Shown here one piece after another: positions 48,001 through 52,738 of a stretch of DNA of 64,000 nt; position 1 is the first letter of the stretch, and the number at the start of each line of letters is the position of its first letter. Under the pieces are notes generated by a model. The model ran no database searches, was not told the DNA's origin, and saw only the letters and a list, made by a program, of their open reading frames with translations. Source of the DNA: Epiperipatus broadwayi (Eukaryota > Onychophora > Udeonychophora > Euonychophora > Peripatidae). Location: assembly GCA_028023455.1 (NCBI GenBank), contig JAQFVV010000509.1, positions 376,001-440,000 on the forward strand, in the 5' to 3' direction. The translations under genes were made by a program, and so were the position numbers.

Positions 48001-49926
48001 TATGTTTTACATTAGTAAATTTTTAACCTTAAGTTATATGTTATCGAGTGACATGAAAATAAATTACTTGCAAAAAATGGTAATAAATGAAACTTGTCTT
48101 GCCTCAAGAAAAATACAAAATGAAGCTACTGCTATTAGTGCTTTAGTTTTCCATGTAATTCAAGAAATGGATAATCAATAATGACAGAAATGTCAGTTCA
48201 ATCCCTCCAAAGCCTATAAATATGTGATTTGTTTAATCCTAGGTAGGGAATACAGAGGCATCAGGGAAAATCTATAGAAGAAAAAACCTATACTCTATTA
48301 GCAGAGTTAATTCTGCAGCAATGATGAATTAAAGTCATTACTGGTCACCCAAAGAGACAGATGTGCTTATGCCATCCACCAGATGTCAAGGAAACATAGA
48401 TCTAGCCAAAGAAAAAGACCCCTGAACGTAAGCTCCAAACCAAGCAGCTTCCAATAATAGTACAAGTGGTAGCTCAAAAGCAAAGACCATCCCTAAGCAG
48501 AACATGGCATCATGAACACCAATGAAACTATGCTTGATCATGATCACCAATCCCAGCAAGGCCAAAGTACCGGCTGTGAAAAGGCATGCAAACTTTAGAA
48601 ACCAACCATTCTTCCAGAATCTACAATTGTCTCCAAGATGTACTGAAACCACGCATTGTAATGTTCATACGTATTAAAGCTATAGCTATTGTTGTACTTT
48701 GAATTAATAAATCAATTTGTATATATATATAATTGTCGTCTCATTATAGCTCAAGACAAAGTGAATACAATGACTACTAAATGAAACGGAATATATTATA
48801 AGCGACAAATATGGGCCGAAATCTTAATTCACGTATACAGTATATATATAAATGTACCATTCATATGCTGTAATAAAATAATTTATATAATTAAGACCAA
48901 GTATACATTTTTATTTTTTTTGTTAACACTAACAACTATAGAAACTGTGCTCCTTTGGCGATTGTGATATTTGATAAGCCTAGATAGCACTTATGATAAT
49001 CGAGAAATTATATTTTCCCACTGATTACTAATAAAAGATCCTAGGGAAAAAAATGTTCTTTAAAGTCGCAAAATTAAAAGGTTTAAATTTTTGTGAAGTA
49101 TTAAAGGTTTTTGTTCTTTGGAATGTTGTTATGGGTTGATCAAATTACGAAATAGTTTTTTTTGCATAGACGAAGAAGACAATGAGAAAAGATTAAATCA
49201 GTATTATTAAATCTATAGACGTTTTCTAAATGCTTTTTGAAAAATACTCTCGTTTTTTTTTTTCACTACTTTTTAATTATCAAAAGTTTAAAAATTGCTC
49301 CTTCCTTTTTTTTAGTTAAAATTCTTACTGTAATTTGATTTATTATTACATATATGTCATATCATGAAAAGTTTTTCAGAGATTAAAAAAAAATAGTAAT
49401 AACAAAAAAGCAACAATCTACATGAAAAACTTTTATTCTCATCATATCCGTATACTGTACTCTACAATAGTTAAAATTGTATCGCTTCAGGGTTAACAAA
49501 CTAATGAAACTAAGTTAATACGTCACACGTTAATTAGTTAAAGTTACTATTTTTTATAACCATATATATTCATTTTAAAGAAATTAAATAGGTATCTTGC
49601 TAACAAATTAAAAATATTTTACTTGATATCAAACTGATTTAAATTTGCAAGAATATAGAGTTAAGAATAAGTTTATCAAAATTACGCGAATAATAAGATT
49701 TAACGGGTTTAGAGTCGACCGCATAAACACAAATTTAATTAAGTAACAATAATCATCAATATTAAATTTCAGGTGGTTCTTTTTTTTTTTTTTCAAATAT
49801 TTCTTCTTTTCATAAAAGAAAAGTTTTTGGACGTTAAAAAACTTTACGGCTTACCTTTTTTGTTGACAATGTTTGAGTTTGGTTAAAAAATTGAGGTGTA
49901 GGCCGCGGAGATTTCAAAGATGCCAT
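1..49926 (-). CDS. PKMYT1: Myt1-type Cdk1-inhibitory protein kinase gene, eight coding exons, 3' part outside window
   Basis: Spliced on the minus strand, the exons encode the first 267 residues plus two bases of the next codon (803 nt). In order they give a proline-rich N-terminus (1-68), the glycine loop GAGSFGEV (95-102), the ATP-binding lysine in YYAVKR (Lys117), the catalytic loop HMDIKPAN (Asp210, Asn215), GDFG (Asp228) and [10 protein letters not shown] (245-254). GDFG and EGDPKY separate Myt1 from Wee1, which has GDLG and EGDSRF. In the known family, Myt1 is a membrane-bound kinase that phosphorylates Thr14/Tyr15 of Cdk1 and delays mitosis. The lower kinase lobe, the membrane anchor and the cyclin-binding tail are not in this window, and I found no further exon at 1-3719. 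Introns range from 72 bp to 22 kb. No disabling mutation is seen, so the gene looks intact. Confidence 0.93.
295..353 (-). ncRNA. Type I hammerhead ribozyme candidate, copy 1
   Basis: On the minus strand: outer stem I ATCCAA with TTGGAT; internal loop GGC opposite TA; inner stem I (G)CCTCA with TGGGG(A); core CTGACGA; stem II GGC-CACAA-GCC; GAAA; short stem III AC-TA-GT; and cleavage position C (forward base 309). All conserved core bases are present. Weak points are a G/A mismatch at the end of inner stem I, an A-A pair at the foot of stem II, and a two-pair stem III. It is transcribed in the sense of Myt1. Activity is not shown. Confidence 0.7.
395..445 (+). ncRNA. Defective hammerhead in the opposite arm
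   Basis: This is the mirror of copy 1 on the plus strand. ATCCAA/TTGGAT, GGC/TA, TCCTTA/TGGGGA and CTGACGA remain. The stretch that should read GAAAC to GTC is reduced to AATT, and the fold is 8 nt shorter than copy 1 (51 against 59 nt). Without the GAAA half of the core it cannot be active. Confidence 0.65.
3720..3811 (-). CDS. PKMYT1: Myt1 coding exon 8 (activation segment and APE)
   Basis: Codes residues 238-267 plus two bases, [19 protein letters not shown] then [11 protein letters not shown]. EGDPxYxAPELL is the Myt1 P+1 region; its glutamate (Glu254) normally pairs with an arginine in the C-lobe. The exon ends with AG before GTAATA. The next codon would be Ser, as in the family string ADIFSLG, but that exon lies off the left edge. 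Confidence 0.95.
5010..5085 (+). repeat. tRNA-like (SINE relic?) segment
   Basis: CTGGAGTTCAAACTCCACGG has the layout of a tRNA T-arm/box B, preceded at the right distance by an anticodon-arm-like stretch. No convincing D-arm or acceptor stem is visible. Probably a decayed tRNA-derived repeat; weak call. Confidence 0.25.
6430..7130 (+). pseudogene. Decayed non-LTR retrotransposon (LINE), C-terminal RT region
   Basis: [17 protein letters not shown] at about 6630-6680 matches the YKYLGV motif after the reverse transcriptase domain of RTE/Jockey-like LINEs. Further right, [16 protein letters not shown] resembles the next conserved block (…ExxFLRxVxxI). Stops and frame changes lie between them. 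It is long dead and in the antisense orientation to Myt1. Confidence 0.55.
8007..8110 (+). repeat. Direct repeat, copy 1 of 2
   Basis: About 104 bp starting TAGAGGTACCTAATATCGC and ending AAATTTATAATTA. It recurs at 8336-8438 with about eight substitutions. The unit contains TATTCTTGAGGTTATAGCC and CAATGTGCGTTTAAATAAA. Origin unknown. Confidence 0.8.
8336..8438 (+). repeat. Direct repeat, copy 2 of 2
   Basis: Second copy of the 104-bp unit, 329 bp downstream of the first. The spacer includes a hairpin-like GAAGGGGTTCCCCTC at about 8285-8300. The pair could be termini of an unknown insertion or a local duplication. Confidence 0.75.
9676..9798 (-). CDS. PKMYT1: Myt1 coding exon 7 (catalytic and DFG loops)
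   Basis: Codes residues 197-237, including [18 protein letters not shown] and [16 protein letters not shown]. Asp210 is the catalytic base, Lys212 and Asn215 complete the loop, and Asp228 of GDFG binds magnesium, so all catalytic residues are present. Acceptor CTTTAG, donor GTAAGC, both phases 0. The HMD variant of HRD is normal for the Wee1/Myt1 family. Confidence 0.96.
10145..12246 (-). repeat. 3' LTR of LTR element 1
   Basis: 2102 bp, the same length as its partner. On the minus strand it has a TATA-box-like TATAAAAAGGGAAA, two conserved blocks (A with TTTATAGACGCTTGC, B with AAGTCGGGCGTGAATGG), and AATAAA motifs near the 3' end beside CTGGCAGTGGC. A 110-codon frame at 10497-10829 is not kept in element 2, so I treat it as chance. 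Confidence 0.85.
12247..12858 (-). other. Interior of LTR element 1
   Basis: 612 bp without coding content. On the minus strand it begins TTGGCATCCCAAGTGTGGCC, then ACCTCAGAGATTGACCCTG and a GATGATGATG tract. Near the other end is a purine run GGAAGGGAGGGGGC that could serve as a polypurine tract, although it lies about 230 bp from the 3' LTR instead of touching it. Confidence 0.7.
12859..14960 (-). repeat. 5' LTR of LTR element 1
   Basis: 2102 bp and nearly identical to 10145-12246. It starts on the minus strand with a terminal hairpin, TGTAACGATATA and its partner near TTGTTACA, in which one arm has mutated in this copy. Its boundary with the interior is set by the homologous junction in element 2. 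Confidence 0.85.
15150..15506 (-). pseudogene. Coding relic with an in-frame 69-residue repeat
   Basis: This segment is clearly richer in G+C than its surroundings and carries two direct copies spaced 207 bp (15174-15290 and 15381-15500). On the minus strand one frame stays open through both. It reads [16 protein letters not shown]…ETVWIAA, then [19 protein letters not shown], and then [15 protein letters not shown]…ETVLKAA. A spacing of 207 bp is exactly 69 codons, as expected for a duplicated protein unit. The RRKRLQ/ERR-rich wording resembles repeats seen in some transposon proteins, but I do not recognise the family. There is no ATG start and it ends at TGA near 15150. Confidence 0.5.
16829..17349. 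mobile_element. Non-autonomous hAT element, copy 1
   Basis: Inverted ends CAGTGGTCTTCAACC and GGTTGAAGACCACTG, flanked by an 8-bp target duplication CTTTAGAT/CGTTAGAT (one mismatch). It is 521 bp with no transposase. Inside are GC-rich subterminal blocks (CACCGGTCCGTGGATC) and a 12-C run at 17086-17097. The TSD shape nnnTAnnn fits the Buster branch of hAT. Same family as 59302-59856 in reverse orientation. Confidence 0.9.
17457..17660 (+). pseudogene. LINE C-terminal relic
   Basis: [18 protein letters not shown] can be read at about 17485-17540, matching the RWxGHVxRxxxxRL motif near the C-terminus of RTE/Jockey-like LINE proteins. A degenerate block ([10 protein letters not shown]…CRRHGLG) follows and recalls the usual W…DR…W ending. 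A stop codon immediately precedes the motif. Dead fragment. Confidence 0.55.
18865..18958 (-). mobile_element. Retroposed tRNA-derived SINE
   Basis: A 94-bp insertion made of a tRNA-like body (18883-18954) and a 3' tail TTTGACATATGGAAAAAAT. It is flanked by perfect 13-bp direct repeats CAGCATTAACTTT (18852-18864 and 18959-18971). The long TSD and A-rich tail show LINE-type retroposition. Confidence 0.75.
18883..18954 (-). tRNA. tRNA-Glu(TTC)-like sequence, probably a pseudogene
   Basis: The minus strand folds as a cloverleaf: a D-arm with CCTAGCGGTTAGCG, an anticodon arm GCTGC-TTTTCAA-GCAGC with anticodon TTC, and a T-arm CTGGG-TTCACTT-CCCGG. CTAGCGGTTAG is the usual eukaryotic tRNA-Glu box A. 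The acceptor stem pairs only through several G-T wobbles, and T-loop position 58 is C instead of A. With the flanking TSD this makes it a retroposed copy, not a working gene. Confidence 0.55.
19125..19200 (-). CDS. PKMYT1: Myt1 coding exon 6 (helices D/E)
   Basis: Finishes Ser171 and codes 172-196, [17 protein letters not shown] then NYLVDLLL. In Myt1 this piece links the hinge to the catalytic loop (vertebrate pattern LPExxVWxYLxDxLLAL). Acceptor TTTTTGTAG, donor GTAAGT, phase 0 exit. Confidence 0.93.
19390..19685 (+). mobile_element. TIR element carrying a hammerhead-ribozyme core
   Basis: About 295 bp. The ends are inverted over roughly 65 bp: left 19391-19458 and right 19621-19684, both containing CTCAAACAAGCT, TTAATTGATAAGTGCGG and TAAGAGAAAATAT. 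The space between the arms is mostly the hammerhead fold at 19532-19609. No protein is coded. It is MITE-like in shape, but I see no clear target duplication. Confidence 0.8.
19532..19609 (+). ncRNA. Type I hammerhead ribozyme candidate, copy 2 (best fold)
   Basis: Outer stem I is ATCTG+AATATTCT with AGAGTATT+CGGAT (13 pairs, one bulged T at 19604). Internal loop AGC opposite TA. Inner stem I TCCTCA (19548-19553) with TGGGGA (19588-19593). Core CTGAAGT at 19554-19560. Stem II GAGC-CATAA-GCTC. GAAA at 19574-19577. Stem III ACC-AATT-GGT. Cleavage base C19587. The one departure is T at core position 9, normally A, so this copy may be slow or inactive although all stems are intact. Confidence 0.72.
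21298..21440 (+). repeat. Dispersed repeat, copy 1 (partner at 24056)
   Basis: Shares with 24056-24215 a 5' part (…CTGATGAAGGAGTTCTCCT here) followed by GAGTC, TTCACAATTT and ATAATGAACTAATA. About 65-70% alike by eye. The 5' part can be drawn as a hammerhead-like hairpin, but the GAAA core base G is A here and the partner does not keep the core. Confidence 0.6.
21807..21932 (-). CDS. PKMYT1: Myt1 coding exon 5 (helix C to hinge)
   Basis: Finishes residue 129 (Arg) and codes 130-170 plus two bases. It reads [19 protein letters not shown], then [20 protein letters not shown]. The glutamate in KLAEV is the likely helix C partner of Lys117. The segment AWEE...LYxQTELC is the hinge and is strongly typical of Myt1/Wee1. 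Acceptor TATAG, donor GTACAG. Confidence 0.95.
21933..22004 (-). other. PKMYT1: Myt1 intron 4, only 72 bp
   Basis: GTAAGT…TATAG intron between exons 4 and 5, very AT-rich. The contrast with its neighbours (2.5 to 22 kb) shows that no transposon has been fixed here. Confidence 0.95.
22005..22087 (-). CDS. PKMYT1: Myt1 coding exon 4 (ATP-binding lysine)
   Basis: Codes residues 102-128 plus two bases, [18 protein letters not shown] then REKFRGESD. Lys117 is the ATP-contacting lysine of strand beta 3. The string FKVRSxEDGxxYAVKRS is almost the same in vertebrate Myt1. Acceptor TTTATAG, donor GTAAGT. It is separated from exon 5 by only 72 bp. Confidence 0.95.
23150..23440 (+). pseudogene. LINE ORF2 C-terminal zinc-knuckle relic
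   Basis: The frame reads [16 protein letters not shown], then [18 protein letters not shown]. The CxxCxxxxxxxxHxxxxC spacing with HLLxEC is the C-terminal zinc-binding motif that follows the reverse transcriptase in many non-LTR retrotransposons. Sequence upstream to about 22780 has related but broken frames. It is antisense to Myt1. Only the C-terminus survives and there is no RT active site. Confidence 0.65.
24056..24215 (+). repeat. Dispersed repeat, copy 2
   Basis: Partner of 21298-21440, with GAAGAGTTCCCCTAATAC, GAGTC, TTCACAATTTATCTATTG and AATAATAAACTAATA. Family unknown. Confidence 0.6.
24423..24563. repeat. Short foldback of the ribozyme-repeat family (no ribozyme)
   Basis: Inverted arms of about 60 bp start TTAAAGCAGA and CAAAACTCTCCATATAGTAG and run through GTGCAAGC. 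They are related to the outer arms at 199-541. The middle is only a short AATCAATGC…GCATCCATTG turn, and the hammerhead section is deleted. Confidence 0.75.
24620..24717 (-). CDS. PKMYT1: Myt1 coding exon 3 (glycine-rich loop)
   Basis: Completes residue 69 and codes 70-101. It reads [10 protein letters not shown], then [18 protein letters not shown]. This is the start of the kinase domain, with the first part of the Gly-x-Gly-x-x-Gly loop (Gly95, Gly97, Gly100). The LSPxY...FxQCF lead-in is characteristic of Myt1. The donor is GTAAGT and the exon ends in phase 0. The acceptor (ACTATAG) has a poor pyrimidine tract. Confidence 0.93.
25183..25258. repeat. 76-bp near-perfect palindrome
   Basis: Two 38-bp arms, starting TAGCTGTATTTTTATATT and ending TACAGCTA, meet at CATCTAATTAGATG with no real loop. 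Only one pair is mismatched. It would form a long hairpin in RNA or a cruciform in DNA. No target duplication is seen. Confidence 0.85.
26600..26700 (-). repeat. tRNA-derived SINE relic
   Basis: On the minus strand it reads GGCAGACATGGGCTAACAG then TTCTGGATTGATTCTC, a decayed anticodon arm and box B. The same TTCTGGATTGAT string ends the tRNA-like repeat at 30730-30870, so the two are probably one SINE family. Confidence 0.35.
27731..27863 (-). CDS. PKMYT1: Myt1 coding exon 2 (proline-rich N-terminus)
   Basis: Codes residues 25-68 plus one base. It contains [21 protein letters not shown] and then RAQAVSF. In vertebrate Myt1 a similar proline stretch followed by PxSRxF and RxVSF sits just before the kinase domain. 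The acceptor is TTTAG before TCA. The donor GTATCC is weaker, but it is the only one that restores the frame to exon 3, giving SFLNSNESILSPHYN across the junction. Confidence 0.85.
28490..29395. repeat. Imperfect tandem array, unit about 330-350 bp
   Basis: The phrases CTTCTATTTA, AGAGCTATAA, CCTAGCAATATCA, TTTACATGAA and CATTATAAATC recur in order about 2.7 times (units starting near 28493, 28840/28895 and 29190). The second unit begins with a further 55-bp local duplication. The array has diverged considerably and no coding content is seen. Confidence 0.75.
30730..30870 (-). repeat. tRNA-derived SINE with internal 41-bp duplication
   Basis: The minus strand starts GGTAGCTCAGTGATAAGG, a good tRNA box A, then an anticodon-arm-like TAGACTTGAGAGCTA and box-B-like TTCTGGATTGATGCTC. 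The D-arm-to-anticodon part is duplicated exactly (30762-30802 and 30811-30851), separated by AAAAAAAAC. Confidence 0.6.
33225..33360 (+). repeat. GC-richer SINE-like segment
   Basis: GGCTGGAGTTCGAGTGTATC resembles a T-arm, followed by about 90 bp of balanced composition (CACCACTGAAGATTCCGAAG). No A-box, no TSD seen. Weak call. Confidence 0.25.
33462..33560 (+). repeat. Single arm of the foldback family
   Basis: CACATGATCACCATTC, then AAAACTCTCCATACAGTAG and CATTCAGTGCAAGCCAGAG match the left ends at 150-240 and 24390-24475. The second arm and ribozyme core are absent. Confidence 0.7.
36968..37070. repeat. tRNA-like fragments in mixed orientation
   Basis: GCTCTAACCAAATGAG is the reverse complement of a tRNA D-arm, while GGTTGGTTCAAATCCTCC about 75 bp later is a T-arm in forward sense. 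The mixed directions rule out a tRNA gene; perhaps rearranged SINE pieces. Confidence 0.3.
38457..38868. mobile_element. Long-arm foldback element (MITE-like)
   Basis: Arms of about 194 bp (38457-38650 and 38675-38868) are reverse complements with few differences, around a 24-bp loop. Arm landmarks are ATACAAAAGTTAATTAATTA, CCCAATGTATCTTTAAATTG and AGATCAGTACAATTGG. There is no coding region. The termini are not sharp and I see no certain TSD. Confidence 0.85.
39481..44309 (+). mobile_element. Non-coding LTR retrotransposon (LARD/TRIM-like), copy 2
   Basis: 5' LTR 39481-41538 (2058 bp), interior 41539-42240 (702 bp), 3' LTR 42241-44309 (2069 bp). Target duplication CTAT at 39477-39480 and 44310-44313. 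Ends TGTAACGATATA and ATCGTTATA. Primer-site-like TGGCATCCCAAGTG at 41541. Each LTR has TATAAAAAGGGAAA (39917 and 42678 areas). The LTRs are close to identical apart from a few substitutions and A/T-run lengths. The element is antisense to Myt1. It belongs to a different subfamily from element 1: block A differs strongly while block B is nearly the same. Confidence 0.88.
41539..42240 (+). other. Interior of LTR element 2
   Basis: 702 bp, non-coding, homologous to 12247-12858 reversed. It includes a roughly 90-bp internal near-repeat (GAATCATGCAAATAACATTTG and GAATCATGCCCGTAATATTT) that explains its extra length. GGAAGGGAGGGGGCAG at about 42013 is the purine-rich tract. Confidence 0.7.
44390..45060 (+). 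pseudogene. RTE-like LINE relic
   Basis: [15 protein letters not shown] followed by [15 protein letters not shown]-like wording in neighbouring frames at about 44815-44910 matches the YGCExW…AFExWCxRRxLR block downstream of the RT in RTE/BovB-type LINEs. Frameshifts and stops are frequent and only the C-terminal part remains. Confidence 0.6.
45692..47994 (+). mobile_element. Tigger/pogo DNA transposon, full length
   Basis: Inverted ends CAGGCAGTACCTTAGTTA and TAACTAGGGGACTGCCTG (reading the right end 5'-3'), each flanked by a TA target duplication (45690-45691 and 47995-47996). The 2303-bp length and a single central transposase frame are as usual for Tigger elements of the Tc1/mariner superfamily. 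It lies antisense in Myt1 intron 1. Confidence 0.92.
46224..47873 (+). pseudogene. Tigger transposase, inactivated by stop codons
   Basis: One frame runs for 550 codons. It opens with a CENP-B-type DNA-binding region ([19 protein letters not shown]), then [11 protein letters not shown], and then the DDE/D catalytic core: [14 protein letters not shown] (first Asp), [10 protein letters not shown] (second) and IQPMDQ (third). In-frame stops occur near 46314, 46500, 46989, 47010 and 47262, several explicable as CGA-to-TGA or TGG-to-TGA changes. The acidic stretch near 47600-47657 is also frame-shifted. Length and motif order are those of the TIGD/Jerky family. It cannot make a working protein. 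Confidence 0.9.
48160..48660 (-). other. GC-richer island of unknown origin
   Basis: Base composition is near balanced here, unlike its surroundings. An 88-codon minus frame (48386-48652) would contain two hydrophobic stretches ([15 protein letters not shown] and [18 protein letters not shown]). It begins at GTG and has no splice sites I trust. Part of the flank (AAAATCTATA…AGAGTT) resembles 33750-33790, which suggests an old repeat. Function unknown. Confidence 0.35.
49855..49926 (-). CDS. PKMYT1: Myt1 coding exon 1 (start codon)
   Basis: Codes residues 1-24, beginning [14 protein letters not shown]. The start is the first ATG in a frame that ends in phase 0 at a good donor (AAG followed by GTAAGC). 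It joins exon 2 in frame across a 22-kb intron. The N-terminus is basic and Ser/Pro-rich, with SP and TP dipeptides of the kind Cdks phosphorylate. This is usual for the regulatory N-terminus of Myt1 and Wee1 kinases. The link to exon 2 is inferred from phase and composition only, because this segment is poorly conserved between phyla. Confidence 0.75.
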
Positions 49927-51200
49927 AATCACTTTTGAATTAAATAAAAGCTGATTACACAAAAACCTAAATCACTTTTTTGGTAAAAAGTTAGAAAAGT
50001 TTTACGTAAATAACATGACTTTTGCATTATTCACCTAAATATTCATAATTACAAAACTTTGAAGAATCTCCGCCATATTGCTTCACGATTTCGGGTAAAA
50101 TGACCTTTGCCTTTATTTAAAATGATTCAATATATTCCAAATAAAAAATATTATTGTTCTAATGTAGTGATAAAGTTTTTAATTAAAGTCTTCGAATTCT
50201 TATTTTAATACTTAAAATTTTTTAAATCTCGTTTCATTAAAATCGAGATAATTTCCGCCATTTTGAAACTTTTTAGTTTGTAAAGTGTATTTAAATTATT
50301 GTTAAAAATTGAAATACAATGCTCATTTAAAAAAAAAAAAACAACAGGTAATTATTGTTAAATTATTACTATTCACATTTATGTTATCATGAGCTTCTTA
50401 TCAATAAAACATTGATCTGTTCGGCTATGTTGTGGTCTTTTTTTATGATTGCAAACTGCCCGGTGCAGCATCTATCTTTTAAAGTTTTAAAAAAATGACT
50501 GGACATTAAAAAAAAGGGTGCTATTTTATGTCTCAAAGAATTAAATCCGAAGCAGGTTAATTATGTCCGTGTCTAAGAATTGCAAATATCCGAAGCATTA
50601 ATCGATTGAGATTACCTGATTTGATTTTGCTAAAATTAAAAACTAAAAGAATAAGCGTGAACTTTTCTTTAAAAAGCAGAATGAAACTCAAGGCATTATC
50701 AAATGATACAATTTTAACAATACCAAATAAAGGATTAATTACTATATTTAAGTACATCATTTTTATTGTAACTGCCAGTTTCTGCTTTAAAAGTTGTTTC
50801 CAATTTCATATATCTTTGTGATAATAGAAATCTTCGCTAATTTGCTCTATTTTTATCTTTTATACTCTTCGTTTATCTACCTCCCCTCTTTTGCGCTATT
50901 TCTGAAATAATTCAGACTAATAGTTATGTCCTTTTATGAATTGCTTCCGATAATAGGAAAAAAAAAGTCCTTAAGGTGATTTTAGAATAGAAAGTTATTT
51001 TAAAAAATCAGGTTGGATGGAGATACTTATGACCAGCAAAATAATGCTTTACCTCTTGATTTTGGAATTCGTGATGGGGTTGTAAATTGTCATCACCTGA
51101 CTTGACAAACAGCGCCATTCTTGTAGTCGGGCGCCTGTATCAACAATTTGTTTATAAATGTTAGTGTATATTATTCGAGAGTCAGTTGAGATGTACTCAT
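49927..51200. promoter_or_regulatory. Putative divergent promoter region of Myt1 and MFAP1
   Basis: This is the sequence just upstream of the Myt1 start codon. Three CGCCAT motifs in the same strand fit YY1-type sites: CCGCCATATTG (50070-50080), CCGCCATTTTG (50255-50265) and GCGCCATTCTTG (51112-51123). CpG-containing GTCGGGCGCC follows at 51127. No clear TATA box. Start sites cannot be fixed from sequence alone; the link to MFAP1 is inference from the head-to-head layout. Confidence 0.35.
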
Positions 51201-52355
51201 TTATCATTAAAGAGTTTGAATAATGAAGAATTACGGTATTTGCTTATTGGCAAACTAGTGGACGAAAAGATTGTACTATTTATATTCATAAATAGATATA
51301 GCTTTTTTAAAAAATCTGTAATAAATATTTTTTTGTTTTATGTAATACATTTTTAGCGATAATATGGACATCAAAGAGCAGATGTCAAATTATTATCAAC
51401 TCTGCATTTTCTTTTATTCTCTTACTCTTGCCTTATGTATACTTGAAAAATCAATATGGATGTTAGGTGGCAGTCTTTATTAAATCCTTATTCAGTGCTG
51501 TCCTATCCCAATAATTACCACCTTAGTTTCTAGCTTATGGTTTTCATCAGTGATCATCTAGCGTCTATTGATTACTAAAGCGTACACAATATGGCAAAAG
51601 AGTAGATTTGAATAAAAGAATTTGCTAATGAATAGCATAAGCTAAGATTGTGATGTTTTGTTGATCTTGTGACATTATTGGTCTATATATTTTCCAGAGT
51701 GATTTATTATCAATTTGGTCTTTCAGGCTACTCATCATTTTTTATTAGAATGTCGGTTATCCATCCATCTATGTTTTGTATTTTTTTTTTTTTTTTAAGG
51801 ACAGATCATCTTTTAATATGACTATAATAAGACTGTTTGTGTTTTAGGCCAAAATTCACATTTAATTGAATCATTTTGTTCATTTATTTTTTTACTATCC
51901 ATAGTATTTTCAAAAACTTCTCGAGTACCACATTTGAAAGTACATATAAATACCTTTCATATTCTTTCATTGTTCAACTTTCATGGCTATAAAGGCTGAT
52001 TAAAAAAAAAAAAGAATGATTTATTGTCTCTAAGATCATATTATTTTCAGACTAATAAATTGAGTTGTTTATCCATATATTTGTGTCTAGTATATTGAAA
52101 TTTGAATATTTTTGATTTTTTTTAATGATTTGTCCCTATATTTAAAGATTTAATTTTGAGATTTTCATTATTTGTAGAGATGGATGTTGAATTCTCTCGT
52201 TAATAATCCTAATAAAAAAAAAAGGCTTCTTTGTCTTCATCATCGTTTTTAAGATCATCTGCTGTCTCTTATTTTAATATTTAAATTTTTTTATATTTAG
52301 CCAAAATCTGGATGTTTTGCAATATCAATTTTGAACTGTTTGGATTCATCTAAGC
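50560..52355. other. Intergenic/5' sequence, mostly unremarkable
   Basis: Overlapping short frames on both strands at 50557-50821 have no domain. A degraded hammerhead-like copy lies at 51500-51565 and poly-T at about 51780. Nothing else recognised. Confidence 0.4.
51500..51565 (-). ncRNA. Degraded hammerhead-like copy of the ribozyme repeat
   Basis: On the minus strand ATCACTGATGA, then AACCATAAGCTAGAAACTA aligns with the core of the copies at 295 and 56538 (canonical CTGATGA plus GAAAC). The following GTC and inner stem I are lost (TAAGGTGG in place of TAGTCTGG). Downstream ATTATTGGGATAGGA still matches the repeat. Old relic. Confidence 0.5.
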
Positions 52356-52738
52356 CAGGGGTTCCGAATCTTTTTAATCCTTGTATCTCCTAGGCTTTTA
52401 GTAAATTATTTGGCACCCCTTATTCATTATAATAAGAAATAAACTAATTAAGTTTTCATATATTCGATAAATAAATCATAACCAGGCATTTTGAGTTAAC
52501 AGAGCAGTGAGAAAAAAGTCTATGCAACTGCACTGTGTCCATGTCCAAAAAGTGACCTAAATGTTGCTGCTGTGGCACAGATAATACCAACATGTAATAA
52601 CCTGGAAATGTTGATAACACAGCTATTTTTGGAATATATTAATAGCATAAGGTACTTATTTACCTGTTATTCACTCTAGCCCCTGGACAAGCTTCCCGCA
52701 TCATCTAGGGATATGGGTATCTCTGGTTGGGAACCCTG
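52356..52738. mobile_element. Non-autonomous hAT element, second family
   Basis: Ends CAGGGGTTCCGAATC and GGTTGGGAACCCTG with 8-bp target duplication ATCTAAGC/ATCTAAGT. 383 bp, no transposase. The TIR CAGGGGTTCCCAACC is a common hAT terminus. The TSD has the nnnTAnnn form. Confidence 0.88.

Larger units (their letters stand above)
27864..49854 (-). other. PKMYT1: Myt1 intron 1 contents (22 kb)
   Basis: Filled largely by repeats: a tandem array (28490-29395), SINE-like pieces (30730-30870, 33225-33360, 36968-37070), a foldback arm (33462-33560), a long-arm MITE (38457-38868), LTR element 2 (39481-44309), a LINE relic (44390-45060), Tigger (45692-47994) and a GC-richer island (48160-48660). 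Stretches 29600-30700, 31000-33200, 33800-36900, 37300-38450 and 48700-49850 show only AT-rich sequence with homopolymer runs. Confidence 0.6.

Noticed and set aside
3720-49926. Wee1 rather than Myt1
   Set aside because: The magnesium loop is GDFG, not GDLG, and the activation segment reads [10 protein letters not shown], both Myt1 features.
50557-50821. Overlapping frames on both strands as promoter-proximal small genes
   Set aside because: They mirror each other, have no start context or motif, and the composition is not coding-like.
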